A stretch of 64,000 bases of DNA from Anniella stebbinsi (GCA_029215795.1 JARDYH010000004.1:33918001-33982000); one strand, 5' to 3'; counted from the first letter of the stretch, positions 42,400 through 53,719 are shown. The notes: generated by a model not told the origin, from the letters alone. Numbers and translations are program-made.

Positions 42400-45274
42400 T
42401 AGGGGTGTGCATCGGATCGGATCCGATCCACGATCCGAATCCGATCCGACCCAAAATCGGGAAAATCCGATCCGATCCGATCCGATCCGGACAACCTCCG
42501 ATCCGATCCGATCCGATCCGATGAGGTCCGATCCGGATCGGACGCCATTTTGAATGCTTTTTCCCATAGCCAAGTATTGTTTTACAAAAACGCCTATAAC
42601 TTTTTCATTTTTAAAGATAGAAGGATGAAACTTGGGCACATTGTAGACTGGTTAGGGGTAGTTATCTGTGAGAAATTTCAGAAAGATTGGTGCATGCATT
42701 TTGTGGCAATTAATTTTTTAATAAATACCCAGGAATGCCTATAACTTTGTCATTTTTAAAGTTACACACATGAAACTTTGCCACATTGTAGGGGGTACCT
42801 TGGGACCTATGTGTGTGAAATTTCAGAAACGTAGGTGCTTGTCTTGTGTGGCAATTAATTTTTAGAAAAATGGGTAGTAGTGGGGTAAATACAGTTACGC
42901 CTCCCATTTTTTTATTTTTGAAGATACAAACAGGAAACTTGGGCACATTACAGGTACCACTTGCCTTGATATGTGTGTGAAATTTCAGAAACATTGGAGC
43001 TTTCCTTGTGTGGCAATTAATTTTTGAAACAATGAGGAAAGAAACACCTATAACTTTGTCATTTTTAAAGTTACACACATGAAACTTTGCCACATTGTAG
43101 GTGGTACCTTGGGACCCATGTGTGTGAAATTTCGGAAACGTAGGTGCTTGCCTTGTGTGGCAATTAATTTTTTAATAAATACCCAGGAATGCCTATAACT
43201 TTGTCATTTTTAAAGTTACACACATGAAACTTTGCCACATTGTAGGCGGTACCTTGGGACCTATGTGTGTGAAATTTCGGAAACGTAGGTGCTTGCCTTG
43301 TGTGGCAATTAATTTTAGAAAAATGGGTAGTGGTGGGGTAAATACAGTTACGCCTCCCACTTTTTTATTTTTGAAGATACAAACAGGAAACATGGGCACA
43401 TTACAGGTACCACTTGGCTTGATATGTGTGTAAAATTTCAGACAGCTGGGTCCAGGCATGTGGTGGCAAGGTATTTTTGAAACAATGAGGAAAGAAACGC
43501 CTATAACTTTTTTATTTTAAAAGGTAGAAGTCTGAACATTGCTCACTTTGTAGATGGGTTAGGGGTAGATATGTGTCAGAAATTTCAGAATTATAGGTCC
43601 AGGCATTTGATGGCTATGGAATTTTTAAATTACATGTTTCAAAAAAATTTCTACAGAGGCCAGGTCTTCCCCTCCCGCTTCCCGCGAAGAAAAGGAAACA
43701 CTCTCTCGTCTCGATCCCTTTGATCCTTGCTAGTAGTATCCATTACAGGGCTCGTGTTTCCTTTCCTACTTTCACTTTTCAAGCAGAACGGCTGAGCCTA
43801 GCTGAGTTTTGCAGCCATGCGTGCAAGGAAGGATCACTCTGGTCTCGATCCCTTTGATCCTTGGTAGTATCCATTACAGGGCTCGTGTCTGCTTGAGTAC
43901 AAAGTGAAAAGTGAAAGTAGGAAAGGAAACACGAGCCCTGTAATGGATACTACTAGCAAGGATCAAAGGGATCGAGACGAGAGAGTGTTTCCTTTTCTTC
44001 GCGGGAAGCGGGAGGGGAAGACCTGGCCTCTGTAGAAATTTTTTTGAAACATGTAATTTAAAAATTCCATAGCCATCAAATGCCTGGACCTATAATTCTG
44101 AAATTTCTGACACATATCTACCCCTAACCCATCTACAAAGTGAGCAATGTTCAGACTTCTAACTTTTAAAATAAAAAAGTTATAGGCGTTTCTTTCCTCA
44201 TTGTTTCAAAAATACCTTGCCACCACATGCCTGGACCCAGCTGTCTGAAATTTTACACACATATCAAGCCAAGTGGTACCTGTAATGTGCCCATGTTTCC
44301 TGTTTGTATCTTCAAAAATAAAAAAGTGGGAGGCGTAACTGTATTTACCCCACCACTACCCATTTTTCTAAAATTAATTGCCACACAAGGCAAGCACCTA
44401 CGTTTCCGAAATTTCACACACATAGGTCCCAAGGTACCGCCTACAATGTGGCAAAGTTTCATGTGTGTAACTTTAAAAATGACAAAGTTATAGGCATTCC
44501 TGGGTATTTATTAAAAAATTAATTGCCACACAAGGCAAGCACCTACGTTTCCGAAATTTCACACACATGGGTCCCAAGGTACCACCTACAATGTGGCAAA
44601 GTTTCATGTGTGTAACTTTAAAAATGACAAAGTTATAGGTGTTTCTTTCCTCATTGTTTCAAAAATTAATTGCCACACAAGGAAAGCTCCAATGTTTCTG
44701 AAATTTCACACACATATCAAGGCAAGTGGTACCTGTAATGTGCCCAAGTTTCCTGTTTGTATCTTCAAAAATAAAAAAATGGGAGGCGTAACTGTATTTA
44801 CCCCACTACTACCCATTTTTCTAAAAATTAATTGCCACACAAGATAAGCACCTACGTTTCTGAAATTTCACACACGTAGGTCCCAAGGTACCCCCTACAA
44901 TGTGGCAAAGTTTCATGTGTGTAACTTTAAAAATGACAAAGTTATAGGCATTCCTGGGTATTTATTAAAAAATTAATTGCCACAAAATGCATGCACCAAT
45001 CTTTCTGAAATTTCTCACAGATAACTACCCCTAACCAGTCTACAATGTGCCCAAGTTTCATCCTTCTATCTTTAAAAATGAAAAAGTTATAGGCGTTTTT
45101 GTAAAACAATACTTGGCTATGGGAAAAAGCATTCAAAATGGCGTCCGATCCGGATCGGACATCTGGTCCGATCCGATCCGACCAGCCTCCGATCCGATCC
45201 GATCCGATCCGACCCCCCAGGTCCGATTCCGATCCGCTATCCGATCCGATCCGGGGGGTCAGTGCACATCCCTA
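42400..45274. mobile_element. 2.9-kb near-palindromic GGATC-array transposon
   Basis: A single foldback element. The left end is TAGGGGTGTGCATCGGATCGG and the right end CGGGGGGTCAGTGCACATCCCTA, with a perfect 8-bp direct repeat AAAAAAGA (42392-42399 and 45275-45282). The left arm (about 42537-43780) and right arm (about 43906-45140) are reverse complements with very few differences. The spacer is about 125 bp. Each arm holds seven internal units of 140-165 bp. The terminal arrays differ between the two ends. No transposase is present. The 8-bp duplication and TAG..CTA ends fit hAT. Confidence 0.92.
43781..43905. other. Central spacer of the 2.9-kb foldback
   Basis: AGCAGAACGGCTGAGCCTAGC to GTGTCTGCTTGAGTAC. 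It contains a partial copy of the adjacent arm (TCTCGATCCCTTTGATCCTTG..TCCATTACAGGGCTCGTG) in direct orientation, so the spacer itself is partly a duplication. Confidence 0.8.
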
Positions 45275-45597
45275 AAAAAAGAACTGCTTAACCCTTTACC
45301 TTCCATGGAGAAAAGCAGCTGAAGAAAGGAGATGTTGAGCAGACAAACGTTTGTCTGGAATGGGTTATGCAGCTTGCAGTGGTCAGTTATGGATCACCAA
45401 AAAAAGAGCTAAAACACCACTGGAAAAAAAGAGGACAAAACAGGACACAGATAAGAATAACATGTTTATATCCTAACACGTGTATAGATGCAAATTTAGA
45501 AAGGATTATTATAATTTGAATAGAAATCCAATACATCTCAGAGGTGAAGACTGTAGAGAGGTAACCTATGTGCTTACTGAATAGGCTTTAAGAACTT

Positions 45598-45700
45598 AAG
45601 AAGAAGCTGCGGGACAGACCAAGGATCCATCTAGTCCAGCACTCTGTTCACGCAGTAGTCAACCAGCTGTAAACCAGAGACCAACAAAGCACCCTTTCTA
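45598..45700 (+). repeat. SINE-like sauropsid repeat fragment
   Basis: GACAGACCAAGGATCCATCTAGTCCAGCA and CTCTGTTCACGCAGTAGTCAACCAG match the reverse of 32495-32602. Confidence 0.6.
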
Positions 45701-45761
45701 GGTGCTATGTGTTGATAGGCAATTTGAAGGCCCTTGCAGCTCTCTCGTCTTATGGTTCTTT

Positions 45762-46005
45762 GGCCTCATCTACACAAAACAGGATATTGCACTATGAAAG
45801 TGGTATGTAAGCGGTATATAAAAGGCAGGAGCCACACTACTGCTTTATAGCGGCATTGAAGTGCACTGACAACTGTTGGGACCCACTGACACATACCATA
45901 TACCAGTTTCATACAGCTATATCCTGCTTGGTGTGGCACTGCCTTTTATATACTACTTTCATACCGCTTTCATCGTGCAAAATCCTGCTTGGTGTAGATG
46001 AGGCC
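45762..46005. mobile_element. CATCTACACC-group MITE, complete
   Basis: Ends GGCCTCATCTACACAAAAC and CTTGGTGTAGATGAGGCC. Flanked by TTT on each side (45759-45761 and 46006-46008). The internal body repeats the phrase AAAGGCAGGAGCCACACTAC and a partly duplicated right part (CCTTTTATATACTACTTTCATAC). The empty site at about 6493-6510 reads TGGTTCTTTG, consistent with a 3-bp duplication. Confidence 0.8.
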
Positions 46006-46184
46006 TTTGTCTTTTATCAAGACTTGGACTGGACAGCTACCTGATGGAAGATTGTCCTTTATACAGTAGGATGCACGGCCACCCTAGCAGTTGCTCATGA
46101 AGCTGCATGTATGATGGGCAAGTTGCCCATGAAGTTCCCTGTGGCTCTTCTTTTGTATGGGTTGTGCTTTTTTCCCTTTTTCAT

Positions 46185-46274
46185 TAAATAAGATTTGGAC
46201 TAGACAGCCTTTTAAATAGAGGACACCTCTGAATAGAAGACTGTTCTATATAAAGTAGGACAATGACCACCCCA
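46185..46274. mobile_element. Extra right end of the TAGGGTGGCC-type element
   Basis: GATTTGGACTAGACAGCC..GAGGACACC..AAGTAGGACAATGACCACCCCAG repeats the terminal 85 bp of the 45370-46086 element, about 100 bp beyond its end. Confidence 0.5.
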
Positions 46275-46286
46275 GCAATAATGCTA

Positions 46287-46335
46287 TTTTATTATTTATT
46301 TATTTATTTGTTACATAGCTGTATCTCCCAATTCA
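46287..46335 (-). mobile_element. LINE or SINE tail fragment
   Basis: TTTTATTATTTATTTATTTATTTG then GCTGTATCTCCCAATTC is a minus-strand tail like the one at 11525. Confidence 0.45.
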
Positions 46336-47927
46336 CAAAAAACTTTGGTTCAAAAAAATTGTTGTGTAGATCACAAAACTCATTGTGTAATTCACAAAAA
46401 CCATTAGTTCAGGCCATTCACAAAAACCATTGGACATGTTTGTGCAGGCTGTAACCTGTGCAGCATGTCTCAGGCCGGCCTGCTGCAAACAAGAAGTGTA
46501 GAAGTAGATGCAGCAGGAGGTTTGTGCAAGATCGAGGATTCATTTGTGTTTGTCAAGTGCATGCATTGTGACTCATGCAGCTTGATGGAAACTTATATGG
46601 AACTAGTTTGGCATGAAAAATCCTTGTTTCATTCCTGGTGAGTCAAGTCAAATTACATTTCTTTTCCCCTTGTACCTCCATTCTTTTCATTTGACTTATT
46701 TTCCAGCATGCATTTCTCAATCATTTCTAGTTGCTGCAAGTATGATTGATAAGTTGCCCATTCATGAGTACTTTGCTGATTACAGGATACAATTGTCATC
46801 TTAGTGGGAAGGCAATCAAAGTGTGAAGAGGGGAAACTTGCTGGTAGTTGTCAATGGTCCTTGATTAAAAAGGAAACCCTTAGATATCCCATACAGGAGG
46901 AAAGAAGAAAGAAACTAGCCTGGTGATGAAGCATGTATTACACTGTTGTTCCTTAATTGGGATGTCTCCTGTGTTCATGCTTGATTCTTCATGCAAAAGC
47001 CACATTGTTGTAATTACTAAGGGTGATGTGTTATGTGGGCAATTCATCCTGTTAAATTTCATATAAATAGGATAGGATAAATGTCTACCAATGTTACAAG
47101 GAATAGGACATTTTAGAGCAGCTAAGATGTTATCACATTTTACAAATATGGCTAGTCCTGCTGCTGTATAATATACTCTTAATTATAAATATAGTGTTAT
47201 TTCTCAAGTCTTTCCTATTTACTTAGAATATGAAATATGATCACAGAAGTCCACTAATTAATCAGAACTGCCACTATGTCAATATTATCTATGACAATAC
47301 TTTCATCCATAGATCTTCTCCTTCCCTGTTTGCCATCTGTTAAGCATATTACCATCTCTTCCTTTAGAAAAGTTCATCTTTTATCATTATTATGCTAAGA
47401 ATCTTTTTCTGTTTGACAAAAGTAAAGAAATAGCAAAGACAAAGGAAATATCCTCACTTCTTCATACCCTTATCATTTCTTTGAGTGTTTAGGCATAGAG
47501 ATATATCAGCTTACCGATCAACTCAGCTTCTAAAAATTGGAAAGATGGAAACCTCACGTAATCAAGATTTGAAAAGTCCTCTGCCAAATCAGACACCATT
47601 TCACTAAGAGTTAGACAGGGCAATAAAAAAGGAAAGTGGAATCTATCCTTTTGCTTTTTATTTTAAAAAATAGAGTAACATCTCATATAAAAAGCAATCA
47701 AATATTAACAGAATTAAAATGAATGATGCAGTAAAATCCACCTTGAGTGCCATTTTCTTGATGGATAAGCAGGTATAAGTCCATAAAATGGCTCTTCCTT
47801 TTCTTCTCTAAGAGCTCCTTCAGATGGGGGGGGGGATTGCATTCCCTTACCGTTGGCTCTGAACCTGCATCTCTTCTGCTTCTGCAAGTGCCTCATACCC
47901 ACGCCCGGCACGCCTGGGCGGGGGGAG
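46336..47927. other. No recognised gene; local CACAAAAACCATT repeats
   Basis: 46330-46435 contains three or four imperfect AATTCACAAAAACCATTG-like repeats. A G run is at about 47827-47836. Otherwise unique-looking for about 1.5 kb. Confidence 0.5.
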
Positions 47928-48656
47928 GCCAATTGCGGATGGGGCAAGAGAGTGACGCATGAAGGCAAGCCATAGGCTGCCTCGTTTTGGTGCCACTGGG
48001 CCTGGGAGGGGGCATAGCTATTTAAGACCTGCGCCTCCCTGCAGAGCCCTCTTCGTTTCTTGGCTCCCTCCCTCCTTTGTTGGCAGTGTGGGTTCTCTGG
48101 TTGTCCGTTTGGAGGCCGAGTAGGAATTTTTTGCTCATAATCTAACTTGGTTATGAGTTTTTTCGCCTACTCCACACTGTGAGACAGGTTGGGTGTGTTA
48201 AATAGGTGAATTTGTGTTGATTGGTCACATCGATGGTGGTTAGGTGCGGGCATCTCGAGTGTGGGGAATAACGGTGAGCATTCTCAGGCACCATTGGTGG
48301 TGATAGGTAGTGCCTGAAATCTATGGCAGGGAGTCTTGCGGCACCAGCCAATGGGTGAAAGGTTTACCTATGAGGCCAACCTTACTCACTCCCTCGGAGT
48401 CTTGCGGCACGGGGGCGGTGACACCGGAAGGTCTCCCTACCCCAAATGGGGAGCCCTTGGAGTGGCGAGCTGTATGGCGCCACTACAGGGGTTATGAATG
48501 GGTCAGCCGATCCTAGAATATGGCCTGATTGAGCCATGTGAGAGATGCCCGCTTAGGTATTTACCCCCTTTTGCAGATCATTAATAAATGTGGCCCATGT
48601 TTAAAATCCATATTCTGTGTCGTCTCGTTATTCTCGCATCCATTCCGCAATCAGCT
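47928..48656 (+). mobile_element. LTR-like or DIRS-like unit (unclassified)
   Basis: Edges CAATTGCGGATG and CATTCCGCAATCAG are imperfect inverted repeats. Inside, in order: a TATA-like CTATTTAAGACC (48018-48029), a CT-rich start region, a hairpin GAGTAGG..CTCATAA / TTATGAG..CCTACTC at about 48118-48172, two copies of GGAGTCTTGCGGCAC (48328 and 48399), and AATAAA at 48591 followed by a GT/T-rich stretch. This is the layout of a transcription unit with its own promoter and polyadenylation signal, as in an LTR or a DIRS-type terminal repeat. No protease, integrase or recombinase is seen. The class is not settled. Confidence 0.45.
48591..48596 (+). terminator. AATAAA polyadenylation-like signal
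   Basis: AATAAATGTGGCCC is followed about 25-35 bp later by TTCTGTGTCGTCTCG, a GT-rich downstream element. It sits at the right place relative to the TATA-like site 570 bp upstream. Confidence 0.4.
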
Positions 48657-49869
48657 GCAATTACACGGAGGAAGAGAACAGGAAGAGAAGTGATCACATG
48701 ATCCATTCAGTGTAGTGGGACAGCACCCTCTAGTGGGCGTTTTATAGTGAAACCTCTCCTGCACCCGGTAGGAAATCACATCATAGCTCAGAAAAGTCAC
48801 GTTTCATGAAGATTATTTTATAACAAAAAAAATGGTGGAAGGAGTGGGAGATGAGCAGGAGACATGCTGGAGGAACATGGCATCGTTAAAATGACCCGTG
48901 AAGAGCTGTAAATGGCCAGTTGCGAGAGTGCTTTAAAACGCTAGTCTGAAGAAACTCTTTGTCCTCCATTTTACAACTCTTTCTTAATTTCATCCCAGAG
49001 GTTATCATGCCCATAGGGTCTCCTAGCAACCAACAGTATCTCTGTTCTCTGAGAGAAGTTTAATATTATGACTCCATTGTCCAAGGTTCTTCCCTCAGTT
49101 AACAAAACAGCTCCAGCTGTTTGCAAGTTCGCAATCATGTTTGGAGAAGAGAATGAGAGAATGGGCAAATAGAAATTCCCGTTTCCTTGTTCATCATGAC
49201 ATCCATTTGACTTCCATGTAGGTCAAATTCCACTGGCAATGATGCAATAATCAATTATCATAAATGAAATCAGAGTGAAATCAGAGTGGCCACAACACCC
49301 CTGAAGTACAAATTCAGTACGAAGTTACAATAATCAATTCTCCATCACATCCTAATTTGGATTTAGGTATTTAGTAATATATCATTTTCTGTTTTCCTGG
49401 TTTACACTTTGTTTTTCCTTGTTACTCCACAGAAGCAAAGTCTCCATTTAGAAATGTAGTCAAAAGACGTGAAAGTTGGAGGCTAGTTTAACTGGAGAAT
49501 TTTTTCCCCATAATAGCAATGTCCTATGATGGTAAGATCCACTGATAGAAGTGGTTATCTTTCTAATACTGGGTGGGTTATAATAAGCAATTCAGACAGA
49601 AATCTGTCGCATATCTCCTGGCATGCCCTCCCAGGGACTAAAGGATTTCATCCTTAGCTGAAAATATTAAATGAATGGCAAATTCATCCTATTTTCTGGG
49701 TTCATCCAACTACCATCTATACTAATAATGAAAAAGTTAGATGATGAGTTTTGAGGGGGTGGGTTGTAAGAGATTTGATGTTGTGGTTAATAGAGTGCCA
49801 AAACGTGACCAAGTTAGAACATTCATTGCTGGCAACATACATCTAGTCAGGCATATTGTCTAACATGGA
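48657..49869. other. No recognised gene or repeat
   Basis: About 1.2 kb of unique-looking sequence. Confidence 0.5.
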
Positions 49870-50000
49870 GTAGGCAACGTGATACTCTCCAGACTACAAT
49901 TCTCATCAGTACCAGACAACATGACAGAGATCAGGGATTATGGGATTTGTAGTCCAATATATCTGGAGGGTAGAAAGTTGCCTATTCCTGGTCTAACCAA
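49870..50000. repeat. Palindromic MITE, CCAGATGTTTTGGAC family
   Basis: GTAGGCAACGTGATACTCTCC..GACTACAATTCTCATCAG and GATTATGGGATTTGTAGTCC..ATCTGGAGGGTAGAAAGTTGCC are near reverse complements. Confidence 0.7.
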
Positions 50001-50714
50001 TTACGTTATTGCATACAAGACTTCATCATCATTGAAAGTAAATAAAAACGGCAGATTAAATAAAACTGTACCCTGACAATGTGAATCTTTTTAAAATATT
50101 AAATCAGTATGCTTTAAAACACATTTTAATGCACGTGCACATTGATGTTTTACAATGTACATAATGTGTTACAATACATTTTGTTCAGGTTCTGTGGGCC
50201 TGCAGCTACTCTAAATGTACCTTTTGTTTTATTAAACAGGTCAAATTATTTTAACTAGAGACAGGCCTTATCAGTTTGGCTCAAAGTTTGGAAGGGATAG
50301 CTTTAGAGGGTGTAGGAAGGAGGCAGAGATGGGATTGAGTTGACACCTTTTGAATCCTAGGTTTGGTATGAAGACTTTTCAGGATTTCCCCTGATTTGTG
50401 GGAAGGGAAAAAAACTGAGGCTAATTGAGGAGAGCTGTGGAGGATTTTCCCATCTCATGTTTTGTTACAGATAGTCAAAACAATAATAATTTAAATCTCC
50501 TTAAAAAGTAATAAGTAATTGGGGTTGACTCCCTAATAATTTCCTGCTGCACCTTTGAAGTCATCCAGAGAGGCTGAAATATAAGACAAGGGTATCCTTG
50601 CAGTCATCATTTCCATATATTAAATATATATGATGTTGTCACTTACCATCTCAGATAACATTAGCATAAGAACAATTAAAATAATATTATGAATTGCTTG
50701 ATTTCTAGCAATCC
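50001..50714. other. No recognised feature
   Basis: About 710 bp of AT-rich unique-looking DNA. Confidence 0.5.
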
Positions 50715-50775
50715 TGTTGCATGGCCAGAGGTCAGGGATTATAGTTATAGTCCAAAACATCTGGAAATGTTTTGG
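50715..50775. repeat. Half of the palindromic MITE
   Basis: GCATGGCCAGAGGTCAGGGATTATAG..TAGTCCAAAACATCTGG is the right half of the 49870-type repeat, followed by a second, reversed ATGTTTTGGACTAC. Confidence 0.55.
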
Positions 50776-51147
50776 ACTACATTTAGACCATTTAGAAATA
50801 CTTTTATATATCCTTGAAATCTGGAGGATGATTGCTTTCTAATCCACACATCAATCTGGGGTGCATGACTAAGGATAGGGAAGAATCTAGTTTGGTCTGC
50901 ATTTATAAGGGAGCCAAACTAATTCACATTTCCTGCCTTATTATGCAGATTGGATCACACAGTTATCCTTCATATTGCACAGGTCTCTGCATTTTGGAAC
51001 ATGGGATACAAAAATGCAAGTAGTAGGGGAAACTGCATACCAACTGTATATGTTAGGGGGAATTGCTTATGAGAATAAATGCACATTTTTGTGTTGTTGT
51101 TTATTTTTTAAATGCAGACTGATGTGGAAATAGGAAATAAGTACTTT
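50776..51147. other. No recognised feature
   Basis: About 370 bp, no gene. Confidence 0.45.
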
Positions 51148-51983
51148 TCCAGCTGCACTGGCTGTCAGTCCATGTCTGGGCCTGATTCCAAGTGCTGGCA
51201 TTAACATTCAAAGCCCTAAATGGCTTGGGGCCATCTGAAGGATCACCTCCTACCATATGTCCCTGCCTTAGGGTGACCATATGAAAAAGAGGACAGGGCT
51301 CCTGTATCTTTAACAGTTGTATAGAAAAGGGAATTTCAGCAGGGCTCATTTGTATGCATGCAGCACCTGGTGAAATTCTCTCTTCATCACAACAGTTAAA
51401 GTGGCAGGAGCCCTTCCCTCTTTTGTATCTGGTCAAGAGGGCAAGGCTCCTGCAGCTTTAACTGTTGTGACAAAGAGGGAACTTCACCAAGTGCTTGCAT
51501 GCATACAAATGACACCTGGTGAAATTCCCTTTTCTATACAACTGTTACAGATACAGGAGCCCTGTCCTACTTTTCATATGGTCACCCTAACCTGCCTGGG
51601 GCCTAATATCATCTTCAAGGGTCCTTCTCTGTGAGCCCCTGCCAAAGGAAGTGAGGCAGGTGGCTACCAGGAAGAGGACCTTTTCTGCTGTGGCACCCAG
51701 GCTAAAGAGATTCACCTGGCACTTATTTTGTACTCCTTTCATCGCCAAAGTGAAAATCTTTCTATTTCCCCAATATTGTAACATTTTAGCAGCCTAGTCT
51801 TTTAGCTCTGTTGTTTTAAACCTGTATTTTTAATCTGCTTGGTTTTATTATGGTTGTACTTTTATGCTGTGGTTTTAAGCTCCTATATTTTATATTTTAT
51901 GCTGTACCTTGTGTTTTTAATTTTTGTGAACTGCCCAGGGAGCGTTGGCTATTGGGAGGTATAGGAATTGATTAAATAAGTAA
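51148..51983 (+). mobile_element. L2-clade LINE 3' end split by a MITE
   Basis: The 5' part (51148-51268) reads LHWLSVHVWA..LTFKALNGLGP. After the MITE, the segment encoding CCTTTTCTGCTGTGGCACCCAGG (the FSAVAPR stretch) and the noncoding 3' end continue to GAACTGCCCAGGGAGCGTTGGC and a short tail at about 51975. 5'-truncated, with frameshifts. Confidence 0.8.
51269..51589. mobile_element. TAGGGTGACC-type hAT MITE, copy 7
   Basis: Ends TAGGGTGACCATATG and CATATGGTCACCCTA. Flanks CCCTGCCT and ACCTGCCT match at 7 of 8. The spacer is a hybrid: GAGCCCTTCCCTCTTTTGTATCTGGTCA (inverted type) joined to AGAGGGCAAGGCTCC (common type). Confidence 0.88.
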
Positions 51984-52145
51984 GATTCTCCTCAACAACT
52001 GAAAGGGTGGTGGCCATGTGGGGAGAAAGTAGGCCAAATACTACTTCCCATTCAGGCTGAGTCAGACTTGCCCTAACGTATTGCAGAAATAGTTGTATAG
52101 GCAGCCCTTGTACATTATTATAGTATTTTGCAGTCATAAGTTACG

Positions 52146-53058
52146 TAGGGTGACCATATTTTGAAAACCAAAAAGGAGGACAACATAGTCGGCCCTCTAG
52201 GGGGTGTCTGGACCCCCTCTAGGGGGTGCTGGACATCTGCCCCCGGGGGGGGGCGTGTCCAGCACCAAGGGGGGGGGGGTGCCCACCTGAACATAGCCTT
52301 GGTCACATGTCTGATTTTACAGCACACAATTCAGACAGATTTGTTCTACATAACATCTTAATGTTAAAATCACTGAAATAACAAGTGAGACATCCAGTGT
52401 ATCTAAAATTAACTTCACTCATTCCTACTTTTGTAGCTTTTGCAATACTTTGTTGCTATACTCTGTGTGATACATTCTCCCCTTCCCTGAAATATCTTTT
52501 CTGATTGTATCCTCACTCTGCTGCAAGCTGCTGCTTAACAGGGCTTATTGCTGGCCGGCTGCCTGGCTTTTTTATTATTTTATTTTAGTTTTAAAGTTCA
52601 ATTTTGTTTTGAAACTTGCTAAAAATCAACAGATGAACAGATCTGCTTGAAACTTGGCATGGCTAAAGCCCTACATAGGAGCTATCAAAGTGCCAAGTTT
52701 CATCTCTTTATCTTTAAAAACGATGCTTTTTTAAAAAAAGCAATTTTTTAAAAAACCTCAAATTTTAAAAAATTCCTACAAATCAACGGATGAATGGATC
52801 TGCTTCTAATTTGGCATGGCTAAAGCCCTATCTAAGGGCTATCCTTTTGCCAAGTTTCATCTCTTTGTCTTTAAAAATGACAGAGCTGTAAGCATTTTTG
52901 TTAATTCCTATTGACTATCAAGTAGAGCTACCCTTTCAGTAGGGGGAGGATGGGAAAAATCCGGATTTTTCTTCAAATTTCATAATTTCCCCCCCTCCTC
53001 GGATTTGTTACCAAAAATCCTGACATGTCCTGGTTTTTCCTGACATATGGTCACCCTA
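52146..53058. mobile_element. 913-bp hAT-like element with TAGGGTGACC ends
   Basis: Ends TAGGGTGACCATATTTTG and CATATGGTCACCCTA. The left part contains CTAGGGGGTG repeats and a G/C-rich stretch (52195-52280). The middle holds two copies of a GAAACTTGGCATGGCTAAAGCCC module (about 52600-52720 and 52775-52885), each ending in CCAAGTTTCATCTCTTT. The right part has TGTCCTGGTTTTTCCTG. No convincing 8-bp duplication (AAGTTACG against ATACGTTG). An inverted relative of its left part is at 5130-5431. Noncoding. Confidence 0.8.
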
Positions 53059-53678
53059 ATACGTTGTACATTCGTGTTATGTTTAAAGTTAATAAACATG
53101 TGGCTTTAGTTGTTTTTATTCTGGGGTATGGGAATGATAGATTCCCAGTAAATTCTACAAAATATATATTTAAGGTCTGATTGTTAATCAGAGCTAAACG
53201 TGTTCCTGAATCAAATCTGAGTATTGACTTCCTTTGTAGAAAACCTAAATTGTGGCTCATACCCCTTGAGCACTTCAATGAAAACCTCCAACTTCTTTCA
53301 TTTGCTCCATTCAGATTTTAATTGAAGTCAATCTTCAACTTGTATGAGTTTGATTGGTTTGGCTGGACTGTGTAAAACCAAACTAATTGAAGTCAAAAGA
53401 CGATTGTCATTAAAATTCTGACTTATATATAGACAGAAGAAGACAATCCATAGTGTAAATGGCTCCAGCTAGTGATTCCACAGAAGTCCCCTGGACACTT
53501 TCATAGGTGAAATCTCAGTTATCAACGTAATATAAAAGTAATAATTCTTCACATGAATATATTGTGACCTAAAAACTTAAATGGCATATATATGAATTTA
53601 GTGTGCAAATTTCTGTGTGTGGAGAGAAACCTGAATTCAGATTTGCAAGTGTAACTGCATAAAGCTTGTGGAGTTCCA

Positions 53679-53719
<41 letters not shown>

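Larger units (their letters stand above)
45370..46086. mobile_element. hAT-like element, TAGGGTGGCC-type, copy 2, with two insertions
   Basis: It parallels 6240-6632 and ends AGTAGGATGCACGGCCACCCTA. Relative to that copy it holds a SINE-like repeat (about 45598-45700) and a MITE (45762-46005). The site TTATGGTTCTTT..GACTTGGACTGG is continuous in the other copy. Confidence 0.65.

Noticed and set aside
42588..43655. CRISPR-like spaced repeats
   Set aside because: The units are contiguous 140-165 bp repeats without unique spacers, lie inside a eukaryotic transposon, and have no cas genes.
42400..45274. Palindrome as an assembly or cloning artefact
   Set aside because: The two ends carry different terminal arrays, the arms differ at a few positions, and a perfect 8-bp target duplication flanks the whole unit. 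An artefact would not produce these, though long-read support would still be useful.
52146..53058. Decisive 8-bp target duplication for this element
   Set aside because: AAGTTACG and ATACGTTG do not match well enough, so none is claimed.
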